Shown here one piece after another: positions 11,210-21,962 of a DNA stretch of 64,000 nucleotides; the stretch's first letter is position 1; each line of letters starts with the position of its first letter. This DNA comes from Schistocerca nitens (Eukaryota; Arthropoda; Insecta; Orthoptera; Acrididae): positions 710,115,389 to 710,179,388 of the forward strand of contig NC_064616.1 of the NCBI RefSeq assembly GCF_023898315.1, given 5' to 3'. Under the pieces are notes generated by a model. That model ran no database searches and was not told where the DNA came from. It saw only the letters and a list, made by a program, of their open reading frames with translations. The position numbers and the translations under genes were made by a program.

Positions 11210-11540
11210 GCCACTGTTTCTACGTTTCGATGCAGAGTATCGATACGTGGAACTATCTCAGTGTTTCGGAACGGCTTTGGTTCACTGTTTCGAAACAGTG
11301 GTGTTTCATTCCGCCGATGTCTCGGATAACTGGGCCAGATTCGATCTCGAGCAAGACACAGAGACTGTATCGTTGTTTCAAAGTTAGGCTGTTTCAGTCC
11401 ACCTGTGTTTGGAACGGACTAATTGTATCGAAACAGTGATGTTTCATTCCTCTCTCTGTCGGACGAGATTCGGGCTCGGCACAGCTACTGAAACACATTT
11501 AACATACCGCTTCATGAAACACTTTCAAAGAGAGTCGAAA
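11210..11540. repeat. Cluster of GTTTCGAAAC palindromes
   Basis: The perfect palindrome CACTGTTTCGAAACAGTG lies at about 11283-11300. Variants follow (GTATCGAAACAGTGATG about 11428, CAGTGTTTCGGAACGG about 11258, and several TGTTTC/GAAACA half sites). A further copy in reverse sense lies at 15287-15301 (CACTGTTTCGAAACA). The placement on both sides of the hAT coding relic suggests subterminal transposase-binding repeats. I could not fix the element ends or an 8-bp target duplication. Confidence 0.5.
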
Positions 11541-12139
11541 TCTTTTTGACAAGCAATAGCATGAAGCTTAAGATTTCCGAAAATAAAGTTTTGTTTCTAG
11601 CTGACTGCCCTATTCCGAAATGGCGTAACATCTGCTTTATAAACACTAAACAAACAATAAAATAGCGCACACTATTCACATTCAAAATAGGAAATGTGTG
11701 AAAATCATTCAGTTAAATTACACATTCTTTATAACATACGCTTCTCTGTTCACGTACAGTAATCATATTAAGCCGACAACATTCTGAGACATATACACAA
11801 ATTTGATGTAGGTATAATTGCAAGCAATGACGTATCGCTAATAGTGTAATGGTGAACGGGAAGGGCTGGGAAGTATGGTGAATTTGTCGTAATGGTTCGA
11901 AACACCTTGAAAGACAAAAATTTTTTCTGTTACATTTTGTTATTTATTCGAATTACTTGGTGTTATTTGTGAGTCTTTAGTCACTGTGCCTCTTATCCAC
12001 AATGATTCCTTTTGTGTGCATGGAAATTAGCAGGATGGGTATATTACCCATACTAACAGAATGTTGGAATCCCAGTAGTACATCCGTTGTTTCTGCAGTT
12101 TTCTCCCACCTCCAGTTCCGTTCGTGGTGGTTCTTCTGT

Positions 12140-14015
12140 CTTCAGCTATGGCGTTACGAAGCACAGTGTGGGATTATTTTATGCAGATGAATCCTGAGGA
12201 AATTAGATGTAACTTGTGCTCGGCAGTGTTGTCGTTTAAAAGTAGTTCAACCTCTTGCTTAAACAGATATTTGCGACATAATCATCCAACAGTTAATTTA
12301 AGTGAAACTCGTTCGAAACCAGTTTTTATTAACTGGGCAGTGACGAAGTCAGTTCAACTTCCACAGCAACTGTTCAAGAATCTGCCGGTTCAGTTATGGG
12401 TGGGTGTGGTGGACAAACAAAGATTACTGGATTTGCACCTAGACCTGTGCCTTCATCCAAGCGAGCCATAATACACGAACAGATTTTAAGACTTGTTGTT
12501 AAAGAATATCTTCCGTTTAATGTAGTTGAGAGTGTAGAATTTAGAAAAATGACTTATTTGTTAAATGAAAACTGTGTACGTCCCTGCAGAAAAACTGTCT
12601 CCAAAGGCTTACTCTCTCAAGTGTTCAACAACACACTAATGTGAGTAAGATCTGCAGTGCAAGCTGCATCCTCCATCTTTATTACGACTGCTTGATAGAA
12701 ATCTGTGAAAAATGAGAATTATATTGCAGTGACTGCTCACTTCATTGATGAAAACTGCAATCTGAAGTCATATTTGTTATCTAGTTTTAAATTCCATAAC
12801 AAGCATACAGCTGAAAACATTTCCAGTGAATTACAAAATGTGACTTCAACTTGGGGTATTACCAATAAAATTATAGCTTGCACTACAGATAATACACATA
12901 ATATGATGAAGACAGTGATGATGTGCAAATGATGGCATCTACCTTGTTTTGCAATTACATTGGATTTGATTGTGGAAGTAAGCCTTGAACCTATACACAG
13001 GCAAGGACAAAAATGAAGTCAATAGTGGAATTTTTCAAAAGAAGTCCTCAAGCATTTGAGAAATTACACAATATTCAGAAGCAAATGGGCTTGCGTATTT
13101 TAACGCCGAAACAAGATTGCCCTATGAGATGGAATGCCATGTATGAAATAGTTGACAGGCTTTTGAAAATCAAACAGCCTTTGCACCCTCGCCATCCTCA
13201 GTTTGGATTCGCAGACAAAACTGTCCAATGAAGACTGATCGGTTATTGAAAAATCTTGTGAAATACAATCTCCTTTTGAGCGTCACAACAGAAATTGGCA
13301 GCAAAAGAAATGTAACCTTGTCAAAAGTTATCTTATTAAGCAAAAGTTTACAAAGTCAGTGTGTGAGACTGAAGAACTCAGATTACAGCAATGAAGCCAT
13401 TAATACAGTAAATGCTAAACTTGATGATGGAATCTGTACCCGCCTCGTTTAAAAGTTTGCAGATAAAGCAATTGCTTGTGGCGCAACATTACTGGATCCT
13501 CGCTTCACAGAGTATGGATTTCCAAAACCTGGGCATCGATTAAAAGAAACAAAAGATGCCATAATTAACAAGTGCTGTTTAATACGACAGAAACCCACAA
13601 GGAGTTCTACAGACAATCCACCACATGCCAAACCAGCTGAGGTGAGGACATTCAACTCTAGCCGTGGCAACATTTGGCAAGGTTTTGACCAAGCTGTAGA
13701 GGGGTCGATCCAAAGTGTAGACATTCCACGTGCTGCAAATATAGTCGAGCTTGATAAATATATGAAGATGCCAGATCACAAGATCCACTGCTGTGGTGGA
13801 AAGAAAATCATGTGTTGTTTCCTCCGCTGTTTGAAATAATGAAACAACGTCTGTGTATTATGGCCACTTCTGTTCTATGTGGACGCAATTATCAAAGCAA
13901 GAGCAAACAATAACAGGCAGACGATCCCGTCCTTCAAGTGAAAAAGTATCAAAAATGATATTTCTAAACTACAACTTAGAACAGGCACAGTAGATCTACT
14001 CAGAAATGAAACAGT
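12140..14015 (+). pseudogene. hAT-superfamily transposase, decayed
   Basis: The start MALRSTVWDYFMQMNPEEI lies at 12148. A BED-type zinc finger follows (C-x2-C in CNLC, then NRYLRHNHP). The RNase-H-like core appears in pieces: HFIDENCNLKSYLL and IIACTTDNTHNMM (12735-12915), then CPMRWNAMYEIVDRLLKI (about 13118-13171). The C-terminal dimerisation region follows (FPPLFEIMKQRLCIMATSV near 13815-13875), and RSRPSSEKVSKMIFLNYNL lies near 13924-13980. The normal RW motif is present, but the segments lie in several frames with stops between them. hAT enzymes make 8-bp target duplications; none was found here. The order of domains is complete, so decay has been by point changes and small indels. Confidence 0.82.
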
Positions 14016-15308
14016 AAAATTTCAATGGATTTTGTTCTTCTCTGGACAATTTGCACTGAATTTGTATCCGACTGTATTTTGTTTAGTGCACTACATCTTA
14101 CATGTAGCTACCTTAAAAGAACATATTTCTCAAATTTGTTGCACACAGGAGACACATGTCTGTTCACCATTCAGTGAGTTTAATTTCTTAAGTACGTTTA
14201 TTTATGTGTTTGAGAATAATAATCGGATTTATGTATGTATATGTGTGTGTGTGTGTTTATTTTTGTAAATGTGCTATGTTTGGTTATTACACAATATAGG
14301 CGTCTTAATACTAGTGTATGATAAATAATTCTCAGGCAGTTCAACAATGGTACTTTGATACTTTTGTTTTTACGTTCGGAAACTGTGGTAAAAATTGCAT
14401 TCCAATAACAATTTAACTTCATCTCTGCTTTCCTGGGGAAGTTTACAATAAAATGAAAATATATGTGCTTGCTGTGAGTACTTGAGTGATCTCCATATGA
14501 CTGACATCAAACAAACGTCTTTAGCAAGAATTGTTAAGTGGTGTAAAGCCAGATCTGCCTTGACGTAGGTATCACAAGGGCATTACACTGTATGAATTGT
14601 TTTAAATTTTAGTCTGGATTTTATACTTCAAGGAAACATACTCTGTATTTCAGTTACCCTGAAATATTTTAACTTGTTTCCGGTTCTATCAAGTGTACCT
14701 ATTCAGAGCTGTATTCAGCTGACTTGTGAATGTTTGATGAAAAACTGCCATACTAGACCATTGCGTTATGGACTCCAGTCTGTTACGGTAATTTTTTGAT
14801 CTGCGTGCATCAGTCACTTTGCAGGCCTGCTCTGTGTGACAAATAACGGAAAATTTAACTGTAAGAAAAGTGTGAGTGGTACACTTATAAATGTTAATTC
14901 AGTGCCTCGTTTCCCAGAATGCTATCTCAATAAATTACATCTTATGATATGCCTTTTCAAGAGCACATACGGATTTTCACTCATAAAACCTAGCAAAATT
15001 AGGAGCTAGAATACAGGGAAACGAGTTTGGCAAACTCTACTATGTCAAACATACAAACACTGTCCTCAGCCAATTGAAAAGTATGAAAATCACACGACAC
15101 GAAAGCAGCGCATTAGCTGCAGGAAATACGAAACTGCCAAGACATCTAAGTGAAAGTCATACTTTCTGCGATATGATTAGCGCTCTCGCACCTCATTTGT
15201 GTTTGTATGGACACATTTATACAGTAGAGATTAAAGATAATAAAATGTGTAGGTCTATTCGATTACTAAACACACACTATTTCACTGTTTCGAAACATTA
15301 CATTGTAC
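14016..15308. other. Unassigned, possibly hAT 3' region
   Basis: AT-rich sequence with a short (GT)n run near 14238-14258. One GTTTCGAAACA motif occurs at 15287-15301, which may mark the far end of the hAT element. I see no other feature. Confidence 0.35.
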
Positions 15309-15321
15309 TAATCAATTTGTA

Positions 15322-15559
15322 CGGAGCGAGGTGGCGCAGTGGTTAGCACACTGGACTCGCATTCCGGAGGACGACGGTTCAATCCCGTCTCCGGCCATCC
15401 TGATTTAGGTTTTCCGTGATTTCCATAAATCGCTTCAGGCAAATGCCGGGGTGGTTCCCTTTGAAAGGGCACGGCCGATTTCCTTCCCTCACCCGAGCTT
15501 GCGCTCCGTCTCTAATGACCTCGTTGTCGACGGGACGTTAAACACTAATCTCCTCCTCC
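15322..15559 (+). mobile_element. SINE, type C (different tRNA head and body)
   Basis: The head GGCGCAGTGGTTAGCAC (A box) and GGTTCAATCCC (B box) is tRNA-like. The body GATTTCCATAAATCGCTTC and GACGGGACGTTAAACACTAA is unrelated to types A and B. It ends in a short (TCC)n tail. The flanks TAATCAATTTGTA (15309-15321) and TAATCACTTTGTA (15560-15572) form a 13-bp target duplication with one mismatch. Confidence 0.9.
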
Positions 15560-15701
15560 TAATCACTTTGTATTGGAACAGTTACGTGTTACGTGCCCAT
15601 CTCTTACCTCCATCTTTCAACAAAGTTATATGGCAAAGATCGCCAACATACGATCTAAGCCTCCAAAAATTGTTACGGTGAAAGCAATCTGTCCGATCCA
15701 C

Positions 15702-15710
15702 GCGTCTGCC
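15702..15710. repeat. 9-bp target-site duplication, left copy
   Basis: GCGTCTGCC lies directly against the poly(T) end of Jockey copy 1. The same 9-mer recurs at 21278-21286, between the two copies, and at 26758-26766, on the far side of copy 2. Confidence 0.93.
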
Positions 15711-16385
15711 TTTTTTTTTTTTTTTTTTTTTTTCTTTATTGTGATTTCATTCCCCTGCCCCATATGGGCAGGGGAGGGCTGTCAGCAGCACAATCCGCCG
15801 CTCTTCAGCCGAGTGATATGACAATTAAAACAAGAATAAAATAATACATACATAAGGAGGTAAAAAGGGGGAACATAAAACAGAGTAAGGGGAGAAAATG
15901 GAGGTAAAAATACACTGATATGTAGACGTTCATTGGGGACAGTTAAAAAAGTCACCAGAAAGTTAAAAAACACAATTGGTGATTCTTAAAACACATGGAA
16001 GTCACTAGATGCACAGGCACAGGTTAAAAGTCGGCCACAGTAGTAAAAACACTCCGAAACAACACATTTAAAACCCACTCGGAGCACACACGACGAAGAA
16101 TAAAACTACCAGGTGGGACCTGCCGAGGGAAAGGGCAGAGAGGATGGAAAAGGAGGGGAGAGCATGGGGCAGCTGGGGAAGCGGCGGGAGGAAGGGAGGA
16201 GGGGTAACCGTGGGTTCACGAAGAGGCAGGAGACACATGGGGCGGGAGAGGAAAAGGGAAGACAGGGCAGGAGGGAGCGCAGAGACACTGAAAGAAGGCA
16301 CAAGAGATGGAGGGGGAGGGGAAAGCCGCTCAGAAGGAGGGAGGGGGAGGAGAGGGAGCCCTGAGGAGGAGGCAGGAAGAGGGGG

Positions 16386-19208
16386 TTAGAGTTGGTAGGA
16401 AGGGTAGATGTCAGGGCGAAGCTCATCATCCGGGAGCGGGAGACGGTGGAAGTTGTGTTGGGAAAGGAGATGGAGGGTGTGGAGATGGAGAGAGGGAGGG
16501 ACACAACGGTAAAGGCGCGGCAACTGGTCGGGAGTGGAGAGGATGGGAGACACCAGGGGGTGAGGGGGATCAAGGCGACGGACAACATAGAGTGTGCGGA
16601 TGTGTTCAAGGAAAAGGAGAAGGTGGGGGAAGGGGATGAGGTCATAGAGGATGCGCGTGGGGGACGGAAGGCGGATGCGGAAGGCGAGGCGGAGCGCATG
16701 GCGTTCGAGGATTTGGAGGGCGTTATAGAACCGGGGAGGGGCGGAAATCCAAGCGATGCTGGCATAACAAAGGATGGGGCGGATCATGGATTTGTAGGTG
16801 TGGAGGATGGTAGAAGGATGCAGACCCCATGTCCGGCTGGACAGGAGTTTCAGGAGGCGGAGGCGGTTGTGAGCTTTGTTTTGGATGGTAAGGAGATGGG
16901 GAGTCCAGGTGAGGTGGCGGTCGAGGGTGAGGCCAAGGTATTTGAGGGTAGGAGTGAGGTGGATAGGACGGCCATAAATGGTGAGGTAGAAATCATGGAG
17001 GCGGAAGGAACGGGTGGTGCGGCCTATGATGATCGCCTGGGTCTTGGAGGGATTAACACGGAGGAACCACTGGTTGCACCAAGCGGTGAATTGGTCAAGG
17101 TGGGTTTGGAGAGTACGTTGGGACCGTTGAAGGGTAGGATAAAGGGCTAGGAAGGCGGTGTCATCAGCGAACTGGAGAAGATGAACAGGAGGGGGAGGTT
17201 TGGGCATATCAGCAGTGTACAGGAGATAGAGGAGAGGGGAAAGGACAGAACCTTGGGGCACGCCGGCAGAGGGGTAGAAAGTACGGGAGTTGGAATTGTG
17301 GATAGTCACATAGGAGGGACGATGGGAGAGGAAGGAAGCAACGAGACGGACGAAGTTGATGGGGAGAGCATAGGTCTGGAGTTTGAAAAGGAGCCCGGGA
17401 TGCCAGACACGGTCATAGGCGTTCTGGAGGGCAAGGGAAACAAAGATAGCAGAGCGACGGGAGTTAAGTTGGAGGGAAAGAAGATGGGTAAGGTTAAGGA
17501 GCTGGTCGTCAGCAGAGAAGGAAGGCCGGAAGCCACATTGGGTAAGAGGAAGGAGGCGGTGCTGGTTAAGGTGGCAGTGGATACGGCGAGAGAGGATGGC
17601 CTCAAAGACCTTACTGAACACGGAGGTGAGGCAGATGGGACGATAGGAAGAGGTAGCAGAGGGGGGTTTGTTAGGCTTAGGGAACAGCAGGACACGGGAA
17701 GTCTTCCACAGGTCAGGGTAAAATCCAGTGGAGAGGAGGACATTATACAGGGTAGCAAGGACAGACAGGAAGGATGGAGGGGACTCCTTGAGGTGACGGT
17801 AGGTGACGCCATCATGACCAGGGGCGGTGTTGCGTTTGGAGCGGAGGACGAGTGTGATGTCTTGCATGGTGATGGGAGTGTTGATGTCGGAGGGGGGTAG
17901 CCGATCCAAGTACTGGAAGCTAGGGGCGAGCGGGGGGACCGAGGTGTCAGTGCGGTCAAGGACAGTGGGGAAGAGGGAGTAATCAAAATGGGGATCGTCA
18001 GGAATGGAGAAGACCTCGGATAGGTGGGAAGCAAAATGGTTAGCCTTACTGAGGTTGTCAGGAAAAGGGCGATCGTCATGGAGGATGGGGTAATGCGGGG
18101 TGGGATGGCTACCAGTAAGGCGGTGGAAGGCTGACCAGTACTTGGAGGAGTTGACAGGGAGGGTGGAGTTGAGGCGTGTGCATGTCTGACGCCAGTCCCG
18201 GCGTTTCTTTGCTGTAAGGAGGTTCCGGATATGTCGCTGTAATTGCCGGTGGCGGGTGAGAGTATCCCGGTCACGAGTGCGGAGGAAGGAGCGGTAGAGC
18301 CTGCGGGATTCACGCAGAAGAAGGACGGCCTGCGGAGGAAGCGTAGGGCGGTGAGGGTGGATGAGTTTGGTAGGGACATGAGCCTCCACAGCGTCAGTGA
18401 TGGTCTTCTGGAGGAAGGAAGAGGCATGGGTGATGTCATCAGGGTGGTGGAAAGTGAGGGGGTGGCTGTCGACCTGTGAGGCAATGGATTCCCGGTAGGC
18501 ATCCCAATTGGCACGGTGGTAGTCATGGACAGACTTTGGAGGGGCAGGGGGGCGGGTGGCTGCAGTGGCAGGACGGGTAGAGGAGATGGTGAGAAGGACA
18601 GGGAGATGGTCACTACCGACGGGATCGAGGACATCAACGGCAATGCGACCAAGGAGGTTGGGGGAAGCGAGGATAACATCGGGGGTGGAGTTACTTTCAG
18701 GACGGGTGTGCTGTGGGAGAGGAACAAGGTCACCATGGAGGGTGGCAAGGAACTGATGCCACCGCCGAAGGGTGGCAGGGTCACGGCTGTGGATGTTGAG
18801 GTCAGCGGCGATCACATAGGTGGAGAAGGTACGGTCAACATGGGAAATGAAGTCAAAGGGGAGAGGAGCGGCGGGGCGAATATAGATAGTGGCACAGGTG
18901 ACGGTGAGGGAGGGAAAAAAGAGGCTGAGGAGAAGGTGTTCGGTTGGGTCATTGAGGAGGGGTTGTGGCCGGACAGGGAGATGCCGGAGGTGGCCGATAG
19001 CGACCCCGCCTCGAGCTAGGGGAAGGGGATTGTCAGTGCGGTGAAGGAGATAAGGGGAGATGCGGACCACATGGTGGGGTTGGAGGAAGGTTTCATTAAG
19101 GATGAAGGAGTCAACCTGGTGCTGGGAGAGGGTATGCATGAAGAGGTATTTGTTTGCAAGGAGGGAGCGAATGTTGAGGTAGAGGAGACGATACTGTTGA
19201 CGAGCCAT
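16386..19208 (-). CDS. Jockey copy 1 ORF2: endonuclease/reverse transcriptase, catalytic Asp lost
   Basis: A 940-residue open frame. The N-terminal half is an apurinic-type endonuclease that nicks target DNA for target-primed reverse transcription, with Asn12, Glu39 (LNETF), Asp136/Asn138 (ADLNIH) and Ser199-Asp200-His201 (GSDHLP). The reverse transcriptase follows with SYRPICLTSVFSKVFE, GVPQGSVLSPLLYLLYTADM and FADD (Asp682, Asp683). Motif A reads FVSLALQNAYDRVWH: residue 593 is Ala where copy 2 and the Jockey family have the metal-binding Asp. The change is codon GAC to GCC (plus-strand 17430-17432). The protein is otherwise full length, so I infer reverse transcription is abolished while the endonuclease may be intact. 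ATG lies 40 bases after the ORF1 stop. Confidence 0.95.
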   Translation of the reverse strand: MARQQYRLLYLNIRSLLANKYLFMHTLSQHQVDSFILNETFLQPHHVVRISPYLLHRTDNPLPLARGGVAIGHLRHLPVRPQPLLNDPTEHLLLSLFFPSLTVTCATIYIRPAAPLPFDFISHVDRTFSTYVIAADLNIHSRDPATLRRWHQFLATLHGDLVPLPQHTRPESNSTPDVILASPNLLGRIAVDVLDPVGSDHLPVLLTISSTRPATAATRPPAPPKSVHDYHRANWDAYRESIASQVDSHPLTFHHPDDITHASSFLQKTITDAVEAHVPTKLIHPHRPTLPPQAVLLLRESRRLYRSFLRTRDRDTLTRHRQLQRHIRNLLTAKKRRDWRQTCTRLNSTLPVNSSKYWSAFHRLTGSHPTPHYPILHDDRPFPDNLSKANHFASHLSEVFSIPDDPHFDYSLFPTVLDRTDTSVPPLAPSFQYLDRLPPSDINTPITMQDITLVLRSKRNTAPGHDGVTYRHLKESPPSFLSVLATLYNVLLSTGFYPDLWKTSRVLLFPKPNKPPSATSSYRPICLTSVFSKVFEAILSRRIHCHLNQHRLLPLTQCGFRPSFSADDQLLNLTHLLSLQLNSRRSAIFVSLALQNAYDRVWHPGLLFKLQTYALPINFVRLVASFLSHRPSYVTIHNSNSRTFYPSAGVPQGSVLSPLLYLLYTADMPKPPPPVHLLQFADDTAFLALYPTLQRSQRTLQTHLDQFTAWCNQWFLRVNPSKTQAIIIGRTTRSFRLHDFYLTIYGRPIHLTPTLKYLGLTLDRHLTWTPHLLTIQNKAHNRLRLLKLLSSRTWGLHPSTILHTYKSMIRPILCYASIAWISAPPRFYNALQILERHALRLAFRIRLPSPTRILYDLIPFPHLLLFLEHIRTLYVVRRLDPPHPLVSPILSTPDQLPRLYRCVPPSLHLHTLHLLSQHNFHRLPLPDDELRPDIYPSYQL

Positions 19209-19248
19209 GAGAGTGGGTGCGGGAAGGGTGCGGGAAGGGGAGAGGGGC

Positions 19249-20805
19249 TTAAACGAGGGTGTCTAGACGGGTGAAGGTAAAGTGGGCCTGGTTGTGGGAG
19301 TATGTGGCGTAGGTGTTTAAGTGGAAAACAGAGCGGGCAGCGAGGGAAATCTGCTGGAGTGTGTGGGGGCGCTGGAAGGGGTGGATGTTCTGCAGGACGA
19401 CGGTGAGGAACCGGATGATGTCTTCTGCCGTAGGGGGAGGGCGGAGGGAATTGTTAGGGTGGATAGGTGGGTCAATGGGGCGAAGGGGGACAGTGAGTTC
19501 AGGGTTGGTGGGAGGGGGCTTGGCTTTGCATTTGGAGGAATAGGTGGGGTGAGGTTCATTGCAGGTGTTGCAGGATGGGGGGGAGGCGAGGTTGGGACAC
19601 TGTTTGAGGAAGTGGGAGGCTTTACAATGGGGGCAGGTGGGTGGGTTCTTGCAGTTCTGGGTGAGGTGGTCATTGTACAGAAGACAACGCTGGCAGCGGT
19701 AAGATTGAGGAGGGGAACGGGACGGGTCAACAGGGTGGCGGCGGTTGAAAATCAGGGCTCCCTGCGTGAGGAGGTGGTCGATGGAGGAGGCGGACTCTGT
19801 GAAGATACGCATGAGGAAAGTAGGGCCAGAGGAGTTGTAAATACGGCGGGCAGAGCGGATTTCCAGGGAGGGGTGGGCATTCAGTTCCGCCAACACCTCA
19901 GCCTCCGTGACCACAGGGCTGAGTTTTGTGATGACGGCAGTGAGGGTCGGCGGACGACGTGGCGGTTGGGGTTGGCGAGGAGAGGAGGATGTAAGGAATG
20001 GGGTGAGGGATGCGTGGGGCCCAAAGGTGATGCGGGGAAGGCGCCGGAGGAGATCAGTATGGAAGGATGGAGAGGGAGACTTGATGAGAACAGAGTCTCT
20101 GCGAGGGATAAGTTGGGTGATGGGTGCACTGGGGATGTACTTCCGGATTTCAAGGGTGAGGGTGCGGGCATCCAGGAATTTCGGATCAGGGTTTGCTAGG
20201 ACAAAGGTATACAGGGAGGGGGCTGGAGAGGAGGGAGGTGGGATGGTATCCATAGTGGGGTCAGTGGGAGGTGGGGGAGGCGGGGCAGGCAGTGGCCTTT
20301 TGGAGGAAGGAGTAGAGGAGAGGTCGCCACTGGGCCGTTTGGAAGATTTTTTGGCGGGTGTTGCCTGGGAGGAGGGATGAGGGACTGGATGGATGGGGAG
20401 GTGGTGGGAGGCAGGGCCCTCCTGTGAGGCAGAGGCACCGGATGAGAGGGTAGGGCGCTCTGTGGCGGCGACTGTGGCGCGGCAAGCGGAGACTCCGGTA
20501 GGGGAAGCAGCGGTAGTCGCAGGGGGTAGAGGGGGAAAGTCGTCTCGGCGGGCGACAGGAGTGGGAGGGGGGTTGGGAGCAGGGGCAGAGGCAGTAGCGG
20601 GAGAAGTAGCAGGGGCAGTAACAGGGGTAGGAGCAGGAGTGACGTACAGGTGGGGATACATCGATGGAGAGGAGATGGATGGGGAGGAGACTGTGAGTAG
20701 GGGAGGTGCATGAGACGGGTGAATCCCAGAGGAAGCACTCCATGACGTTACAATGGGGGCAGGTGAAGGAGAGGTGTAGATGATGGTGGTAGTTGGGGCG
20801 TCCAT
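19249..20805 (-). CDS. Jockey copy 1 ORF1: Gag-like RNA-binding protein
   Basis: An open frame of 518 residues from MDAPTTTIIYTSPSPAP. The N-terminal third is rich in Pro, Ser and Ala. The middle (from about TFVLANPDPKFLDARTLTLE) resembles the folded domain of Jockey-type ORF1 proteins. Three zinc knuckles follow near the C-terminus, with CQRC, CPHCKASHFLKQC (C-x2-C-x3-H-x4-C) and CNTCNEPHPTYSSKC. Such proteins coat the element RNA. The frame continues open upstream for another 154 codons through the GC-rich repeats to an ATG at 21267. I prefer the downstream start because the upstream part is low-complexity repeat and is not alike in frame between the two copies. Confidence 0.85.
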   Translation of the reverse strand: MDAPTTTIIYTSPSPAPIVTSWSASSGIHPSHAPPLLTVSSPSISSPSMYPHLYVTPAPTPVTAPATSPATASAPAPNPPPTPVARRDDFPPLPPATTAASPTGVSACRATVAATERPTLSSGASASQEGPASHHLPIHPVPHPSSQATPAKKSSKRPSGDLSSTPSSKRPLPAPPPPPPTDPTMDTIPPPSSPAPSLYTFVLANPDPKFLDARTLTLEIRKYIPSAPITQLIPRRDSVLIKSPSPSFHTDLLRRLPRITFGPHASLTPFLTSSSPRQPQPPRRPPTLTAVITKLSPVVTEAEVLAELNAHPSLEIRSARRIYNSSGPTFLMRIFTESASSIDHLLTQGALIFNRRHPVDPSRSPPQSYRCQRCLLYNDHLTQNCKNPPTCPHCKASHFLKQCPNLASPPSCNTCNEPHPTYSSKCKAKPPPTNPELTVPLRPIDPPIHPNNSLRPPPTAEDIIRFLTVVLQNIHPFQRPHTLQQISLAARSVFHLNTYATYSHNQAHFTFTRLDTLV

Positions 20806-20978
20806 GATCGCAGGCGGCAGCGAACACCGAGAGACGGCGGCAGAAGAAGCGGCGAGCACCAAGAGACGGCGGCAGAAGAAGCGGCGAGCACCAAGAGACG
20901 GCGACAGCGGCTGAAGAAGCGGCGACCAGGCGGCGGCGGCAGAAGAGGAAGCGGCGAGCACCGACAGACGGCGACCAA

Positions 20979-21019
<41 letters not shown>

Positions 21020-21085
21020 AAGCACCGGGCGGCGGCGAACAGACGACGGCGGCGGCGGCGGCGAGCACCGACAGACGGCGACCAA

Positions 21086-21140
<55 letters not shown>

Positions 21141-21277
21141 GCAGCAGTGACAGCGTGCAGACGGGCAACAACGCGACAAGCACGAGTGGGGCTCTTCCAC
21201 GTCGAAGGTACACCCTGAGAGTAGCCCAGGCAGTGCGAGTCCTCGATGAGGAAGTGAGGGAATCCAACCCTCGAATG
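20806..21277 (-). promoter_or_regulatory. Jockey copy 1 5' leader with 32-bp and GCC tandem repeats
   Basis: Plus-strand units beginning GCGGCGAGCACC or GCAGCGAACACC start at 20817, 20849 and 20881, a 32-bp period, and degrade further right into long (GGC)n runs (about 20979-21018 and 21085-21139). Jockey-type elements use internal promoters near their 5' end, so this leader probably holds the promoter; that role is inference. It is 104 bp longer than in copy 2 because of repeat-number change. Confidence 0.75.
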
Positions 21278-21286
21278 GCGTCTGCC
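21278..21286. repeat. 9-bp target-site duplication, middle copy
   Basis: GCGTCTGCC is the only sequence between the 5' end of copy 1 and the poly(T) of copy 2. Confidence 0.93.
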
Positions 21287-21962
21287 TTTTTTTTTTTTTT
21301 TTTTTTTTTTTCTTTATTGTGATTTCATTCCCCTGCCCCATACGGGCAGGGGAGGGCTGTCAGCAGCACAATCCGCCGCTCTTCAGCCGAGTGATATGAC
21401 AATTAAAACAAGAATAAAATAATACATACATAAGGAGGTAAAAAGGGGGAACATAAAACAGAGTAAGGGGAGAAAACGGAGGTAAAAATACACTGGTATG
21501 TAGACGTTCATTGGGGACAGTTAAAAAAGTCACCAGAAAGTTAAAAAACACAATTGGTGATTCTTAAAACACATGGAAGTCACTAGATGCACAGGCACAG
21601 GTTAAAAGTCGGCCACAGTATTAAAAACACTCCGAAACAACACACTTAAAACCCACTCGGAGCACACACGACGAAGAATAAAACTACCAGGTGGGACCTG
21701 CCGAGGGAAAGGGCAGAGAGGATGGAAAAGGAGGGGAGAGCATGGGGCAGCTGGGGAAGTGGCGGGAGGAAGGGAGGAGGGGAACCGTGGGTTCACGAAG
21801 AGGCAGGAGACACATGGGGCGGGAGAGGAAAAAGGAAGACAGGGCAGGAGGGAGCGCAGAGACACTGAAAGAAGGCACAAGAGATGGAGGGGGAGGGGAA
21901 ATCCGCTCAGAAGGAGGGAGGGGGAGGAGAGGGAGCCCTGAGGAGGAGGCAGGAAGAGGGGG

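Larger units (their letters stand above)
15711..21277 (-). mobile_element. Jockey-clade LINE, copy 1, full length
   Basis: A 5.57-kb non-LTR retrotransposon on the minus strand. Its 5' end reads CATTCGAGGGTTGGATTCCC at 21277. Then come a GC-rich 5' leader with 32-bp and GCC repeats, ORF1 (Gag-like), ORF2 (endonuclease plus reverse transcriptase), a roughly 0.65-kb 3' leader, an AATAAA signal (about 15735-15741) and 23 A residues (15711-15733). It has perfect 9-bp target duplications. It is nearly identical to copy 2 and so very young. ORF1 is open, but ORF2 has lost the motif A Asp. Confidence 0.95.

Noticed and set aside
16106-16765. A 219-residue minus-strand frame at the ORF2 3' end and leader
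   Set aside because: It overlaps the ORF2 C-terminus in another frame and has no motif.
17306-18784. A 492-residue minus-strand frame (and its twin at 22883-24361), plus several 230-290-residue plus-strand frames, inside the Jockey copies
   Set aside because: They overlap the well-supported ORF2 or ORF1 in other frames, have low-complexity Ser/Pro/Leu or Gly/Glu/Arg composition, and exist because the element is GC-rich. Conservation between the copies only reflects their recent common origin.
20817-20912. A CRISPR-like array of 32-bp units
   Set aside because: The units are contiguous with no spacers, lie inside a LINE leader in a eukaryotic genome, and degrade into GGC runs.
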